A model generated the notes under the pieces. The model had not been told where the DNA came from and ran no database searches. It saw only the letters and a program-made list of their open reading frames with translations. Position numbers and translations under genes: made by a program. From JBFHFS01 sp041583495 (GTDB lineage: Bacteria > Bacteroidota > Bacteroidia > Bacteroidales > Marinilabiliaceae), in NCBI GenBank assembly GCA_041583495.1, contig JBFHFS010000020.1:15239-79238 (forward strand): a DNA stretch of 64,000 nucleotides, written 5' to 3'. This document shows, one piece after another, positions 55,597-63,887 of this stretch; positions within the stretch are counted from its first letter, which is position 1; every line of letters begins with the position of its first letter.

Positions 55597-56187
55597 TCAG
55601 GTTAGTTTCTCCTGATAGATGTCCCATTCATAGTCTTTATCTTTGGGTATAATCTGGATATGATTGCTGCCTCTTACCACTGTTGACTTGGAAGGTATTT
55701 GGCCCGATATAACACATCCGGCACCAATGGTTACCTCGTCACCGATAATGGTGCCGGGCAGTATCACACAGTTGGCTCCTATCCATACGTTGTTTCCAAT
55801 AATAACCCCCTTTTTAAAACCAGGTTTTCTGTGATCGTATTTGTAGTGATTGGTGGTAACAATAACTGTGTTGGAAGAGATACCGACGTTGTCACCCAAT
55901 TTTAACCCGCCATAGGCATTGATATACAAACCCGAGTTATCTCCGGGATCGCACATAATCCCTTTTTCAATAAATTGCCATCCTCTTATCTTACTTCGAA
56001 AATCGACCGGCCAGGGCACCGACCGGTTAAACCCCATAATTTTCTGCATAAAAAAATATTGTGACAGCACTTTGTAATGCTCCATATAGCCTATTCGGGG
56101 TCGCTGATACTGTGGATAAATAAGCTTCACGAGCCATCTGAATAGCGACTGATCCAGTATTTTCAATATTTTTTTTAGTCCATTCAT
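55597..56187 (-). CDS. Left-handed beta-helix acyltransferase
   Basis: 196 residues. Hexapeptide-repeat fold from about 85 to 175 (LKLGDNVGISSNTVIVTTNH, GVIIGNNVWIGANCVILPG, IGDEVTIGAGCVISGQIP) with the probable catalytic His in the NTVIVTTNHYKYD segment. Similar to WcaF/CatB-type O- or N-acetyltransferases for surface sugars. Stop codon of its upstream partner abuts its start (zero gap), and both are on the same strand as the polysaccharide locus, from which they are separated by mnmE and the binding-protein gene. Confidence 0.85.
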   Translation of the reverse strand: MNGLKKILKILDQSLFRWLVKLIYPQYQRPRIGYMEHYKVLSQYFFMQKIMGFNRSVPWPVDFRSKIRGWQFIEKGIMCDPGDNSGLYINAYGGLKLGDNVGISSNTVIVTTNHYKYDHRKPGFKKGVIIGNNVWIGANCVILPGTIIGDEVTIGAGCVISGQIPSKSTVVRGSNHIQIIPKDKDYEWDIYQEKLT

Positions 56188-56973
56188 TTATTGTCTTATC
56201 ATAAAGTTTTTGAAAAATAATGATTGGTCTTTTGCGGGAGCATATGAAAGATCATCCCCCCCCATGAAACAGGAAAAAAGTAACTGATCAATCTTCAGCG
56301 TTTCTGTTTTTCTGAAATTTATTTCACTTGTAGAAAATAAGCCCTCCCCATTTAATCGTGCACTTATGCTGCCATTGTTTTTTTGGGGCTGATTCATTTG
56401 AATGGTGAGCTCAATCCGATTCCATTGTCCTGTCCTGAGCAAGGCAGGGGATTCATCCTGCATTAAAAAAAACTTTTCACCAAAATCCCCATTCATGTCG
56501 GGATAATAGGCATAAGCACAGAGTGTCCCGTTTTCTTTAAACATAAATCTTACACTCCAGCCATCACGGCCATTGGGGATGAGTCCGCCAGTATTACCAG
56601 TACCTCCTGCCAGACCTGGTAATTTTCCACCTCTAACAAAATCAAAGTCCGTTGGGATAAAAATTTGGTAGCATAACGTTGCTTTTTCCACCGGGTTAAA
56701 TGATATTTTCCAGTTACATCCTGGAAAGGGCCCGAATTGTTTTTTTGAAAAAAGAATTGTTAGGGCAATGTCGCCCTGCCAGGGTATAAATTTAAGTTTT
56801 CGATAGTTTTTAAATACAACAGCCGATAATTTCCTGATTTTTCCATGCAGTAAAACCGCCTTCCTCCCGTTAAACGCTGCCATAAGCTTCTTTTGCGTAA
56901 GGAAACCGTGAGGGATAAGACTAAACTTACTGTTAAGGATTAAAGTATTGCCGTATCGGTTTGATTGATCCAT
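56188..56973 (-). CDS. PL14-like beta-jelly-roll protein (polysaccharide lyase or sugar binding)
   Basis: 261 residues, no signal peptide. ATLCYQIFIPTDFDFVRGGK, LPGLAGGTGNTGG, GWSVRFMFKENG, AYAYYPDMNGDFGE and a C-terminal LFSCFMGGDDLSYAP with LFFKNFMIRQ fit the jelly-roll pattern of polysaccharide lyase family 14 and related hypothetical proteins. Absence of an export signal argues against a secreted lyase; a cytoplasmic or type-IX-independent role, or a regulator of the polymer, is possible. It is the first gene of a tight two-gene unit with the acyltransferase. Confidence 0.68.
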   Translation of the reverse strand: MDQSNRYGNTLILNSKFSLIPHGFLTQKKLMAAFNGRKAVLLHGKIRKLSAVVFKNYRKLKFIPWQGDIALTILFSKKQFGPFPGCNWKISFNPVEKATLCYQIFIPTDFDFVRGGKLPGLAGGTGNTGGLIPNGRDGWSVRFMFKENGTLCAYAYYPDMNGDFGEKFFLMQDESPALLRTGQWNRIELTIQMNQPQKNNGSISARLNGEGLFSTSEINFRKTETLKIDQLLFSCFMGGDDLSYAPAKDQSLFFKNFMIRQ

Positions 56974-57268
56974 TTTTTTTGTGTCCGGGTTTTCAGGTTT
57001 AATAAAAAACTTGTTTTGGTGGCATGCTATAAAAGGCCTCCGATCCGTGACGTAAATATATGAATTCTGTTTATTTTAAGGTCTTTTCACTAAAATAAAG
57101 AATCGATGGAGCCGCATTATTTAGCCTATTGGAATGATCAAAAAGGCAGATTGAAAAGGGTGATTGATGAGAACAACAAACATCCACTATCCGTAGGACT
57201 ATGCCGGCTTGCTGGTTGAGACAAAGTATTCTGAAGAACTGGCCTCAGGCTGGGAGGCGAAGTTAAAA
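56974..57268. other. Intergenic region with short protein-like fragments
   Basis: No intact gene. Bases 57104-57220 can be read as MEPHYLAYWNDQKGRLKRVI before a stop, and 57197-57305 in another frame as DYAGLLVETKYSEELASGW and on to a stop; they could be scraps of one frameshifted gene, but I recognise no family. Confidence 0.3.
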
Positions 57269-57306
57269 ACGAATTACACACAACCCCTCATGGCAAATGA
57301 GGGGTA
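57269..57306. repeat. REP-like hairpin, left copy
   Basis: ACCCCTCAT-ggcaa-ATGAGGGGT (57283-57305) with preceding CGAATTACACACA; the outer words GAATTA/TAATTC extend the stem. Almost the same 38-base sequence returns, same orientation, at 63453-63490 on the other side of the ATPase/McrBC segment. Confidence 0.75.
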
Positions 57307-57422
57307 ATTCGGAAGCAGGCAGTCATAAACATTCAAAAAGAATTGCACTGCATTTCCAAACACCAAGCCTACAAATATTTGTTGAAATTATAAAAGGTCC
57401 GAGAGGGACCAACCAAAATACA

Positions 57423-58592
57423 TTAATACAAAAAACCGAACTGCCAAAGCGGTATTGTATTCAAATACCCATGTTCAATATCATCCTTTACGACATAAGC
57501 ATTTTCAACTTCCTGAATTTGTTGCATTCCTTTATTTTTTCCTCCTACCTCAAAAGTGTACTCATCCACTAAAAAGTCGGCAACGGGCGACATGATTATG
57601 TCGTGTTTGGCTCGTAATTGATTAAAGAAAAAGGTTTCCCTGACATTACCAGTATTGGCATTATCACTGGCTAAATTATAAATCAGATTGGTATTGTCCA
57701 AGTAAATTTTATCAACCTTTCCCAGTCCTTTAATACCGCCAGTTGCATTCCTTAGTTGCGCAATCATCCCTGCTTCCTCTATAAAAAGGCAATAATCAGA
57801 AATATTATTTCGGCTTGACGAAAGAGCAGCAGCGATTTTGGTCATATTGGGTTTAAAAGGCACACCGTGAGCTATTATTGACAAAAGTTGTTTCAGCTTC
57901 CGACCGGTAGCCATATTCATGCCGGCATACATAGGAATATCAGTTTCCAGGGTTTGATTTACCACCTGTTGAAGGCGCATTTCAATATCTTCTTCCAATG
58001 CAAAAGGATAATAGCCCTTTTTTAAATAATCCTCAAACAAAGGCAGAGGATGCTCTACTTCCGGCAACTCAACCTTATGGTTCAAGATCTCACCCAATGA
58101 ATATGAGGGAGACAAAATCTGACGGAAAAGTTGGAGATACTCCCGAAACGAAAGCCCTTGCATGTGATACATAACCGCTCTTCTACTCAGATCAGAAGAT
58201 CCCTTTTTAAAATCCAGGACCGAAGAACCCGTAAAAACCACTTTTAAATCAGGATGATAATCATAGATCAATTTAAGCTCCTTTGCCCAATCATTATACT
58301 TATGAATTTCATCAATAAAAAGATTCTTTCCGCCTCGCTTTGCAAACGCATCAGCGAGATTAAGCAATCTGTTTTCAGCAAAATAAAAGTCTTCAGCAGT
58401 AACATATAAAGTATCGCTCGGATTCAGGTTTTTCTTAATATGTTGCAAAATAAGAGTCGTCTTCCCTACCCCCCTTGGGCCGGTAAGCCCAATCATGCGA
58501 TTATTCCAATTGATATCAGCATATTTATATCTAAAGAAACTGGTATCTGTTTCTTTTAAGAGTTTGCGAAATATTGAAAATAATTGCTCCAT
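57423..58592 (-). CDS. AAA ATPase with DUF4143
   Basis: 389 residues. P-loop GPRGVGKTT (38-46), Walker B LFIDEIHKYNDW (Asp94, Glu95), sensor VVFTGSSVLDF, arginine-rich SRRAVMYHMQGLSFREYL, then a DUF4143 winged-helix/nuclease-like C-terminal half from about 200. Such AAA_14/DUF4143 proteins are widespread in Bacteroidota and archaea, often in variable regions; their role is unknown and may include defence or addiction. The gene has two striking palindromes in its promoter region and a REP-like hairpin behind its stop codon. Confidence 0.88.
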   Translation of the reverse strand: MEQLFSIFRKLLKETDTSFFRYKYADINWNNRMIGLTGPRGVGKTTLILQHIKKNLNPSDTLYVTAEDFYFAENRLLNLADAFAKRGGKNLFIDEIHKYNDWAKELKLIYDYHPDLKVVFTGSSVLDFKKGSSDLSRRAVMYHMQGLSFREYLQLFRQILSPSYSLGEILNHKVELPEVEHPLPLFEDYLKKGYYPFALEEDIEMRLQQVVNQTLETDIPMYAGMNMATGRKLKQLLSIIAHGVPFKPNMTKIAAALSSSRNNISDYCLFIEEAGMIAQLRNATGGIKGLGKVDKIYLDNTNLIYNLASDNANTGNVRETFFFNQLRAKHDIIMSPVADFLVDEYTFEVGGKNKGMQQIQEVENAYVVKDDIEHGYLNTIPLWQFGFLY

Positions 58593-58612
58593 TATGAGGA
58601 TATTGATTTCTA

Positions 58613-58683
58613 CAAAACTACAAAAAATGCACTATATAAGTGCATTTTTTGTCAAATATCGCACTATAATAGTGCGATATTTG
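58613..58683 (-). promoter_or_regulatory. Promoter with tandem palindromic operators before DUF4143 ATPase
   Basis: On the minus strand a -7 match TAGTTTTG lies at 58613-58620, about 20 bases before the start codon. Directly upstream are two long palindromes: ACAAAAAATGCACT-5-AGTGCATTTTTTGT (58620-58652, 14-base arms) and CAAATATCGCACTA-3-TAGTGCGATATTTG (58653-58683, 14-base arms). They adjoin each other without a gap and share the core GCACTA..TAGTGC. They may be operators or cruciform signals. Confidence 0.7.
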
Positions 58684-59014
58684 TCTGACTGATCGACGGA
58701 TAAAAATGAAGATCCGGCAATTAATAAAAATTTATCAACTTGAATAGAACGCTAGTAGTTAGCTATTTCCAAAATATTAACAATTCCTTACCTTAGAAAC
58801 GGTTTAAATATTATCCTTTCGATTTTTGTTGTATTAATCCCTCTTTCGGCAGAAATATTTCTTTATATAGCAATGGATAAGTTGGTTGATCAGCCGTAAA
58901 AAAGCAGAAACCAAGTGGCATGTAGGTAATTAGGACCGTGTATTAGTAAACCTTGTCAATAAAAAAGGGTACCCCAACCATTTTTCGCATATCGTTCATG
59001 ACCGAAAAACCGGA
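58684..59014. other. Intergenic region, nothing recognised
   Basis: About 330 AT-rich bases between the ATPase promoter and the mcrC stop. No gene, RNA or strong repeat seen; no clear terminator for mcrC. Confidence 0.5.
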
Positions 59015-60250
59015 TTAAGCAATCTGGGCTATTCTCTCCAGCAACGCCTCCCCTACCGCTTTGTTCAACCGGCCCCCTTTGATCAGGGGAACCAGACAGA
59101 TGCCACAACGATCGTTGGGATCATCACCAAACCAGCCGTTACTAATTTCCAGTCCGCCATTGCCCGGATATACCAGATAGCTCTGAGCGACCGAGAAGAG
59201 GTGATTGTAGGCATACAACTGCTGCAAATCATCGGCCGAGGGTTTTCCCTCCCCATTCATCTGCTTCCACTTGGTATCCAGGATAAGTACAGGTTGCTTC
59301 CCCTTAAATACCACAATATCCGGACGAATGTTCAAAATACCTCTCTCATTTGAAGACCAAAAGCGTTTGCCCACCTGTCCGGAGATCGTTACATCCGGAA
59401 TAGAGCGAGCTGCCACCATCAACCGTCCAAGGAACCACCGCTCAAACAAGCTGTTCATGTCGAAGAGCAACGCCAGCACGTCATTAGCCCCCCTGGAGAA
59501 ATCGGGATGATAATTAAACAGCAGCATCCTGGCAATATGGATGGCTTCGGCATAAGGTTCACTCTTACGATCCCATGCCATCTGCGAAAAGATGCTCTCA
59601 TCTATGGCTATCGGAGTGCATTCGGGGAATTCCAACATCAATAGCCGAATCTCCGAGATCCAGGGACGGGCCCCCCAGTAGTTGGAGAGCATCTGAAGGG
59701 CTTCCCAGAGGATCTGATGCAGAAGATGATCACGGTCGTAAGTTGTATACTCGCAACAGAAACGTTCCTTATAAACCAAATTTTGCCTTATCTGCTGACC
59801 TACCAAAAGTTTCCCTTTCAGCACTTTTTTATTTCCCTGAATACGCCGGTAACGCCGGATCAGCCCCCTATGAATCAATTGGCGAACCTCCTCCACATAG
59901 TAGCCGATGTAAAGATCCAACAAAGAGTTCCGCTTCCATTTTAGCATCGCCCGGGTAGGAGCCGCCACTTTCAGGTCGCCAGTCTGACACAGCATCTCCA
60001 CCAGATGTTCATGACATCTGGAAGCATCTGCATATTTATCAATCTTAGGCAGGATTTCGATGGTTAGATCATTTACCTGCACCACCCCCACATGTTGATT
60101 GAAATGAATGCAGCGATAACCGGGCTGGAACCACGGAACCTTCTGGTACTCGACAAAAGCGGCAAGTGCTTCAAAATGAGATTGGGTAAAACCTTCCTCA
60201 CCAACGGTTAGTCGCCCGTACTCAAAGACCTTAATAACCTTACTGCTCAT
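59015..60250 (-). CDS. mcrC: McrC-family restriction nuclease subunit
   Basis: 411 residues. The C-terminal PD-(D/E)xK nuclease core is NIRPDIVV (Asp311) and LILDTKWK (Asp325, Lys327); the N-terminal half (HFNQHVGVVQVNDLTIEILP then KIDKY) is the typical McrC/LlaJI start that contacts McrB. Acts with McrB to cut DNA with modified cytosines or other base changes. Its start lies inside the mcrB stop region (11-base overlap), so translation is coupled. All nuclease residues are present, so the system looks functional. Confidence 0.92.
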   Translation of the reverse strand: MSSKVIKVFEYGRLTVGEEGFTQSHFEALAAFVEYQKVPWFQPGYRCIHFNQHVGVVQVNDLTIEILPKIDKYADASRCHEHLVEMLCQTGDLKVAAPTRAMLKWKRNSLLDLYIGYYVEEVRQLIHRGLIRRYRRIQGNKKVLKGKLLVGQQIRQNLVYKERFCCEYTTYDRDHLLHQILWEALQMLSNYWGARPWISEIRLLMLEFPECTPIAIDESIFSQMAWDRKSEPYAEAIHIARMLLFNYHPDFSRGANDVLALLFDMNSLFERWFLGRLMVAARSIPDVTISGQVGKRFWSSNERGILNIRPDIVVFKGKQPVLILDTKWKQMNGEGKPSADDLQQLYAYNHLFSVAQSYLVYPGNGGLEISNGWFGDDPNDRCGICLVPLIKGGRLNKAVGEALLERIAQIA

Positions 60251-62993
60251 TGAATTCTATTTGTGCCAGTTGGCCTTGGGCAGACCCTTCCAGACTCTTA
60301 GACGGGCCAAAATCGGTCTTAACATGATCCCACCCGATAGTTCCCCGGATGCGGTAGGCTGTTTGCTGGTCCATAACGCCATTCTCATATTCAAAGGCCG
60401 CAAAGACATCTCTTCCCGAGGCCTCTTTAACGATTTCCACAAAGCCTTTTCCCAGCACCAAGCCAATTTTTCCATAATCTGCATAGAAGAACTCCTGCAT
60501 CAACGGGAGAATCTTGTTCCGGAAGATATGCTCCAACTCCTCCTTGCTATCGGATGCATCCCTAAGGGAGAGAAACCAGGCATGACCAATCTGGTGATCC
60601 CGATCCAGAAGCAATTCCAACCGTTTGTTGATGGTTTTCAACATCTCCCTGACCACGATACCTTCGACTTCGAAGTCTTGCCCCAGTATCTTATCCAACA
60701 CATCGTAATCGGGCATCATCTCGATAAAGGAAAAACGTCGGCGAAGGGCTGTGTCCAATGCTTCCACGCTCCGGTCGGCCGTGTTCATGGTTCCGATGAC
60801 ATGCAAATTGGCTGGAACCCCAAACGAATCGCGGGAGTAAGGCAGGGTCACCGTCAATTCATTCTCCGCTCCCAACCGTTTATCCGGCTCCAACAGGGTG
60901 ATGAGTTCTCCGAAGATGCTGGCCACATTTCCCCGGTTAATCTCGTCGATGATTAGGACGTAGTTCTGGGGCTTCTGCTCACCTTCTCCAAGCAGACTTT
61001 CGAAAGCCTCACTTTTGATATCTGTTTTGTTGAATTCATAAATGGATTGCTGTGATATCTTTTTACGGATAAATTTATCAGGCTTGGCTTTCAGATTTGT
61101 TGCCAACCATTTTACCTTTCGAAACTGAGAGTACTCAATCGTCTTATCCTCACTCCACTCATAATCCCCATCAACAACGCCAATGGCATCAACAATATGA
61201 TTGCCTAGGGTAGCCAGAACAATGTCGCCCCTCTTCATTCCCAGAAATGCATACAAAGCCTGTATGTTAAAGCGGCTCTTCTCTACCAAATCGGGATGAT
61301 TGTCATTGAAATACTTCTTAAATGCATTCCAATCCTTATTATTCTTGAGTTTCGAATAGTCATTATTACCACCCCAACCTAAGGCCACATAATCATTCTC
61401 AAGACACCATTCGTGAAGCTCTTGTTTGTGAAGACCTCCTAAAGACATCTTATAATATCTTGCTTTCTTTAAATCAGAACCAGAGATTGAACCAATCTTT
61501 ATTTGTCCCCCAATGGCTGTCTCACAGATAGATTTGAAGATGCCAGGTTCCACATCATAAATCAACTGATCACTAACATTTTCTCCCTTTCCCGGTGGAA
61601 TGGGCCTTATTCCCTCCACAAAATCCTCGTAACTAAAAGACTGGTGAAAGGTGGTAAATTGAATTTGGCCCTGTTCCTTTAGGCTGTTGAATGCCTCGTG
61701 AAGCTCCTTGTGAGACTTACCATTCAGATACCCTTTACCGTAGATTACCTCCAGTGCTTTATCAATGGTAGAGTAGGTTTTTCCGGTCCCCGGAGGGCCG
61801 TAAAGAATGGTATTCTGTGATGTACATATATCTTCCATTATGGGTTGATCTTGTTCTAAAGGTTGACGGTTCTTTGTTAATTTAAGAAGGGCGGCATACT
61901 CCGCCTGGGTAGCAGAAAAATTTGTCCCCGGGTTGCCTGTCTTCAGATTAGCCAGTTCCGGTATTGCATTGATTTGTTCCTGTGTGATTGGAGTGGCAGC
62001 AAGATTGGTGGTGATTTTTATCTTTACTCTTTTGGCAATTTCATTTTTCACCGGCTTTGAGTAATACTTCAGCTCCTTCTCTTCGTCCATCCCCTCATAA
62101 ACGTTGGATGTGACTTCGGCCAATGCGTAACATCCTTTGTTTTGACCGGTTAGCCACAGAATGACCTTGTCCTTTGGCTTAATTTCGGCATCATGAGCGT
62201 TTACACTCCAGTTGGTAAGATCTTGGTTCTTTAATGCCGAAACAACATCGTATACTTTCGAACTACCCTGAAAAATCCAATAATTTACTTTTTCTGTTGT
62301 CCCCAACATCTGAAAGAGTATATCCTGAGCTAACAGGTTATGATTTATCCCATCATAGTATTCAGGGATAAGACTTTTAACTTTTTGAATCAACTCCTTA
62401 TCGGGGATGATGTAATCCTCGATCAATTGCTTGATTAACGTCAGGTAATGGGCGTATTTTTCATTTTTTTTGGCCTCTTTTATTCCCAGGAGCTGGCAAT
62501 ATTTCTTGTAAAAGGCCGATTTATAGAAGGTATACTTCTCCGGGTTGTGAAAGGTCAGATAGGTGGCGATGGATCTCTCATCCTGATGATGCTGGAGCTT
62601 CTCCTCAACCGATCGGTAAAGTTTTAACGATTCGGTATTAAACAATTTCACACGTTCGGTCAAATCTTTGCTTTCATCAAAGAGATATTTAAACAGGGCT
62701 CTTAACTCCTCAGGTTTGGCGGTTGCAAGTTGGTTAATAACCGCAATCCCCATAGCATAGATAAGATTTGTGAATTTGATGGATTTAATCTCTTTGGTGA
62801 AATCCACTGCATCAGTATCCGGCCGGCCGCTATACTTATTAATCAACTTCCACTTATAGAGCTCTCCTTTAAGGTGCGTGGTTTCAATATGTTTTTTATA
62901 ATTTTCAATTAATGCCTTAATCGGATCCTGGATGGAAATATTTTTAGAGTTTTCTTTTTCATTATCCTCTCCGGAGATGTTTTTTGAAATCAT
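60240..62993 (-). CDS. mcrB: McrB-family AAA+ GTPase/ATPase with EVE-like domains
   Basis: 917 residues, much longer than E. coli McrB (about 460). Residues 20-230: helical region of no clear family. 234-330: EVE/PUA-like domain (NYWIFQGSSKVYDV, IKPKDKVILWLTG, GCYALAEVTS), expected to read modified bases. 385-890: McrB AAA+ motor with Walker A GPPGTGKT (399-406), QSFSYEDFVEGIRP, Walker B LIIDEINRGN (680-689), and MNTADRSVEALDTALRRRF. Between the two Walker motifs, 496-670 hold an extra domain (YYKMSLGG, YVALGWGGNNDYS, KRGDIVLATLG, FRKVKWL) that also looks PUA/EVE-like. Target recognition motor of a type IV restriction system with mcrC. Confidence 0.9.
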   Translation of the reverse strand: MISKNISGEDNEKENSKNISIQDPIKALIENYKKHIETTHLKGELYKWKLINKYSGRPDTDAVDFTKEIKSIKFTNLIYAMGIAVINQLATAKPEELRALFKYLFDESKDLTERVKLFNTESLKLYRSVEEKLQHHQDERSIATYLTFHNPEKYTFYKSAFYKKYCQLLGIKEAKKNEKYAHYLTLIKQLIEDYIIPDKELIQKVKSLIPEYYDGINHNLLAQDILFQMLGTTEKVNYWIFQGSSKVYDVVSALKNQDLTNWSVNAHDAEIKPKDKVILWLTGQNKGCYALAEVTSNVYEGMDEEKELKYYSKPVKNEIAKRVKIKITTNLAATPITQEQINAIPELANLKTGNPGTNFSATQAEYAALLKLTKNRQPLEQDQPIMEDICTSQNTILYGPPGTGKTYSTIDKALEVIYGKGYLNGKSHKELHEAFNSLKEQGQIQFTTFHQSFSYEDFVEGIRPIPPGKGENVSDQLIYDVEPGIFKSICETAIGGQIKIGSISGSDLKKARYYKMSLGGLHKQELHEWCLENDYVALGWGGNNDYSKLKNNKDWNAFKKYFNDNHPDLVEKSRFNIQALYAFLGMKRGDIVLATLGNHIVDAIGVVDGDYEWSEDKTIEYSQFRKVKWLATNLKAKPDKFIRKKISQQSIYEFNKTDIKSEAFESLLGEGEQKPQNYVLIIDEINRGNVASIFGELITLLEPDKRLGAENELTVTLPYSRDSFGVPANLHVIGTMNTADRSVEALDTALRRRFSFIEMMPDYDVLDKILGQDFEVEGIVVREMLKTINKRLELLLDRDHQIGHAWFLSLRDASDSKEELEHIFRNKILPLMQEFFYADYGKIGLVLGKGFVEIVKEASGRDVFAAFEYENGVMDQQTAYRIRGTIGWDHVKTDFGPSKSLEGSAQGQLAQIEFNEQ

Positions 62994-63300
62994 AAATCTA
63001 TATTTTATGATAAAGATAAATACAATATGGCTAATCTCTCAATAGTTTTGGCCAAGGCAGGCCATGGGACTTTAAACTTTTTCGTATTAACGGGTTAAAT
63101 TATTTATTGAAGTCCCATAAAACCTTTATCATAACAGTTTAACCGCCATAAAATAATGGAAACCGATTTTTTGACATGTTGGGGATTGGCTCAGGCGCTA
63201 CCCAAAATCAGAATACCGTCAAAAACCTTAAATTATAAGGGTTCAATGGCCGCTAAAAAGGTTTACGAACCAACGACACCAGAGAGGAAAAATTCCTTCT
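62994..63300. other. Intergenic region upstream of mcrB with an inverted repeat
   Basis: No gene. A perfect nine-base inverted repeat ATGGGACTT (63064-63072) / AAGTCCCAT (63110-63118) lies 70-125 bases before mcrB. No full promoter match was found on the minus strand. Confidence 0.4.
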
Positions 63301-63350
63301 ACCCCTTATTTGCAACGAGGGGTTAATAGATAGTCGTTTGCAACGACTAT
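63301..63350. repeat. Hairpin pair, divergent REP-like copy
   Basis: ACCCCTTATT-tgc-AACGAGGGGT (63301-63323, one G-U and one mismatch) followed after six bases by ATAGTCGTT-tgc-AACGACTAT (63330-63350, perfect nine-base arms). Both loops read TGC. Confidence 0.65.
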
Positions 63351-63441
63351 TACTCAATTCCCGAATAACTGGCCAGTCTCGATTGAACACACGGAGATTT
63401 TTCAATCAAAACTTCTTTCTGGAATTAAAACATTGAAAATG

Positions 63442-63490
63442 ATTCGTTACAAACGAATGACCCACAACCCCTCATTGCAAATGAGGGGTA
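63442..63490. repeat. Hairpin pair, right REP-like copy
   Basis: ATTCGTT-aca-AACGAAT (63442-63458) followed by ACCCCTCATT-gca-AATGAGGGGT (63467-63489, perfect ten-base arms). The 38 bases to 63490 repeat those at 57269-57306 with four or five differences. Confidence 0.75.
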
Positions 63491-63500
63491 GGTTGTTCGA

Positions 63501-63887
63501 ATGAATGAGCAATTTTCCCAGCATGATAATCGGAAGAGAAATGGAAGAATCGTTCCCTCACTTTATATGCAAAAGCACATAAAACAAGCAAAAAACTCAA
63601 AACTATATCCTTTTACATATAATTTTGCCATCAGAAGGTTTATGCCTGAAGATTCGGAAGAGCTGGCTCTAACCCTCGGAGCGAAAAAGCGAAAGCTTAC
63701 GCGAAAAAGTTTTGAACTGTTTGGAAAGAACCTGGGATTCAATGATAAACAAATAGATGGGGTGTTTAAACATTTTCTTAAAAATAAATCCAAGTCAATC
63801 AACCTAATTAAGCGGTCTTTCCTGTCTGATAACATGCAATATAAGTATATTGCACTCATGGAAAGCCGCTATGATGCCCTTTATTAA
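63501..63887 (+). pseudogene. C-terminal fragment of a HipA-type kinase
   Basis: 128 codons. From about residue 48 (MPEDSEELALTLGAKKRKL, then LTRKSFELFGKNLGFNDKQI and a final NLIKRSFLSDNMQYKY) the sequence follows the C-terminal helical end of HipA serine kinases (toxins of type II toxin-antitoxin systems). The preceding YPFTYNFAIRR resembles a decayed form of the active-site PAYDL segment. The kinase core and the antitoxin gene hipB are absent, so this is a remnant; the first 35 residues are not HipA-like. It starts 11 bases after a REP-like hairpin, which may mark the break point. Confidence 0.62.

Noticed and set aside
57104..57305. A frameshifted gene beside the left REP-like hairpin
   Set aside because: Two short readable stretches exist in different frames, but neither matches a known family, so a pseudogene call is not justified.
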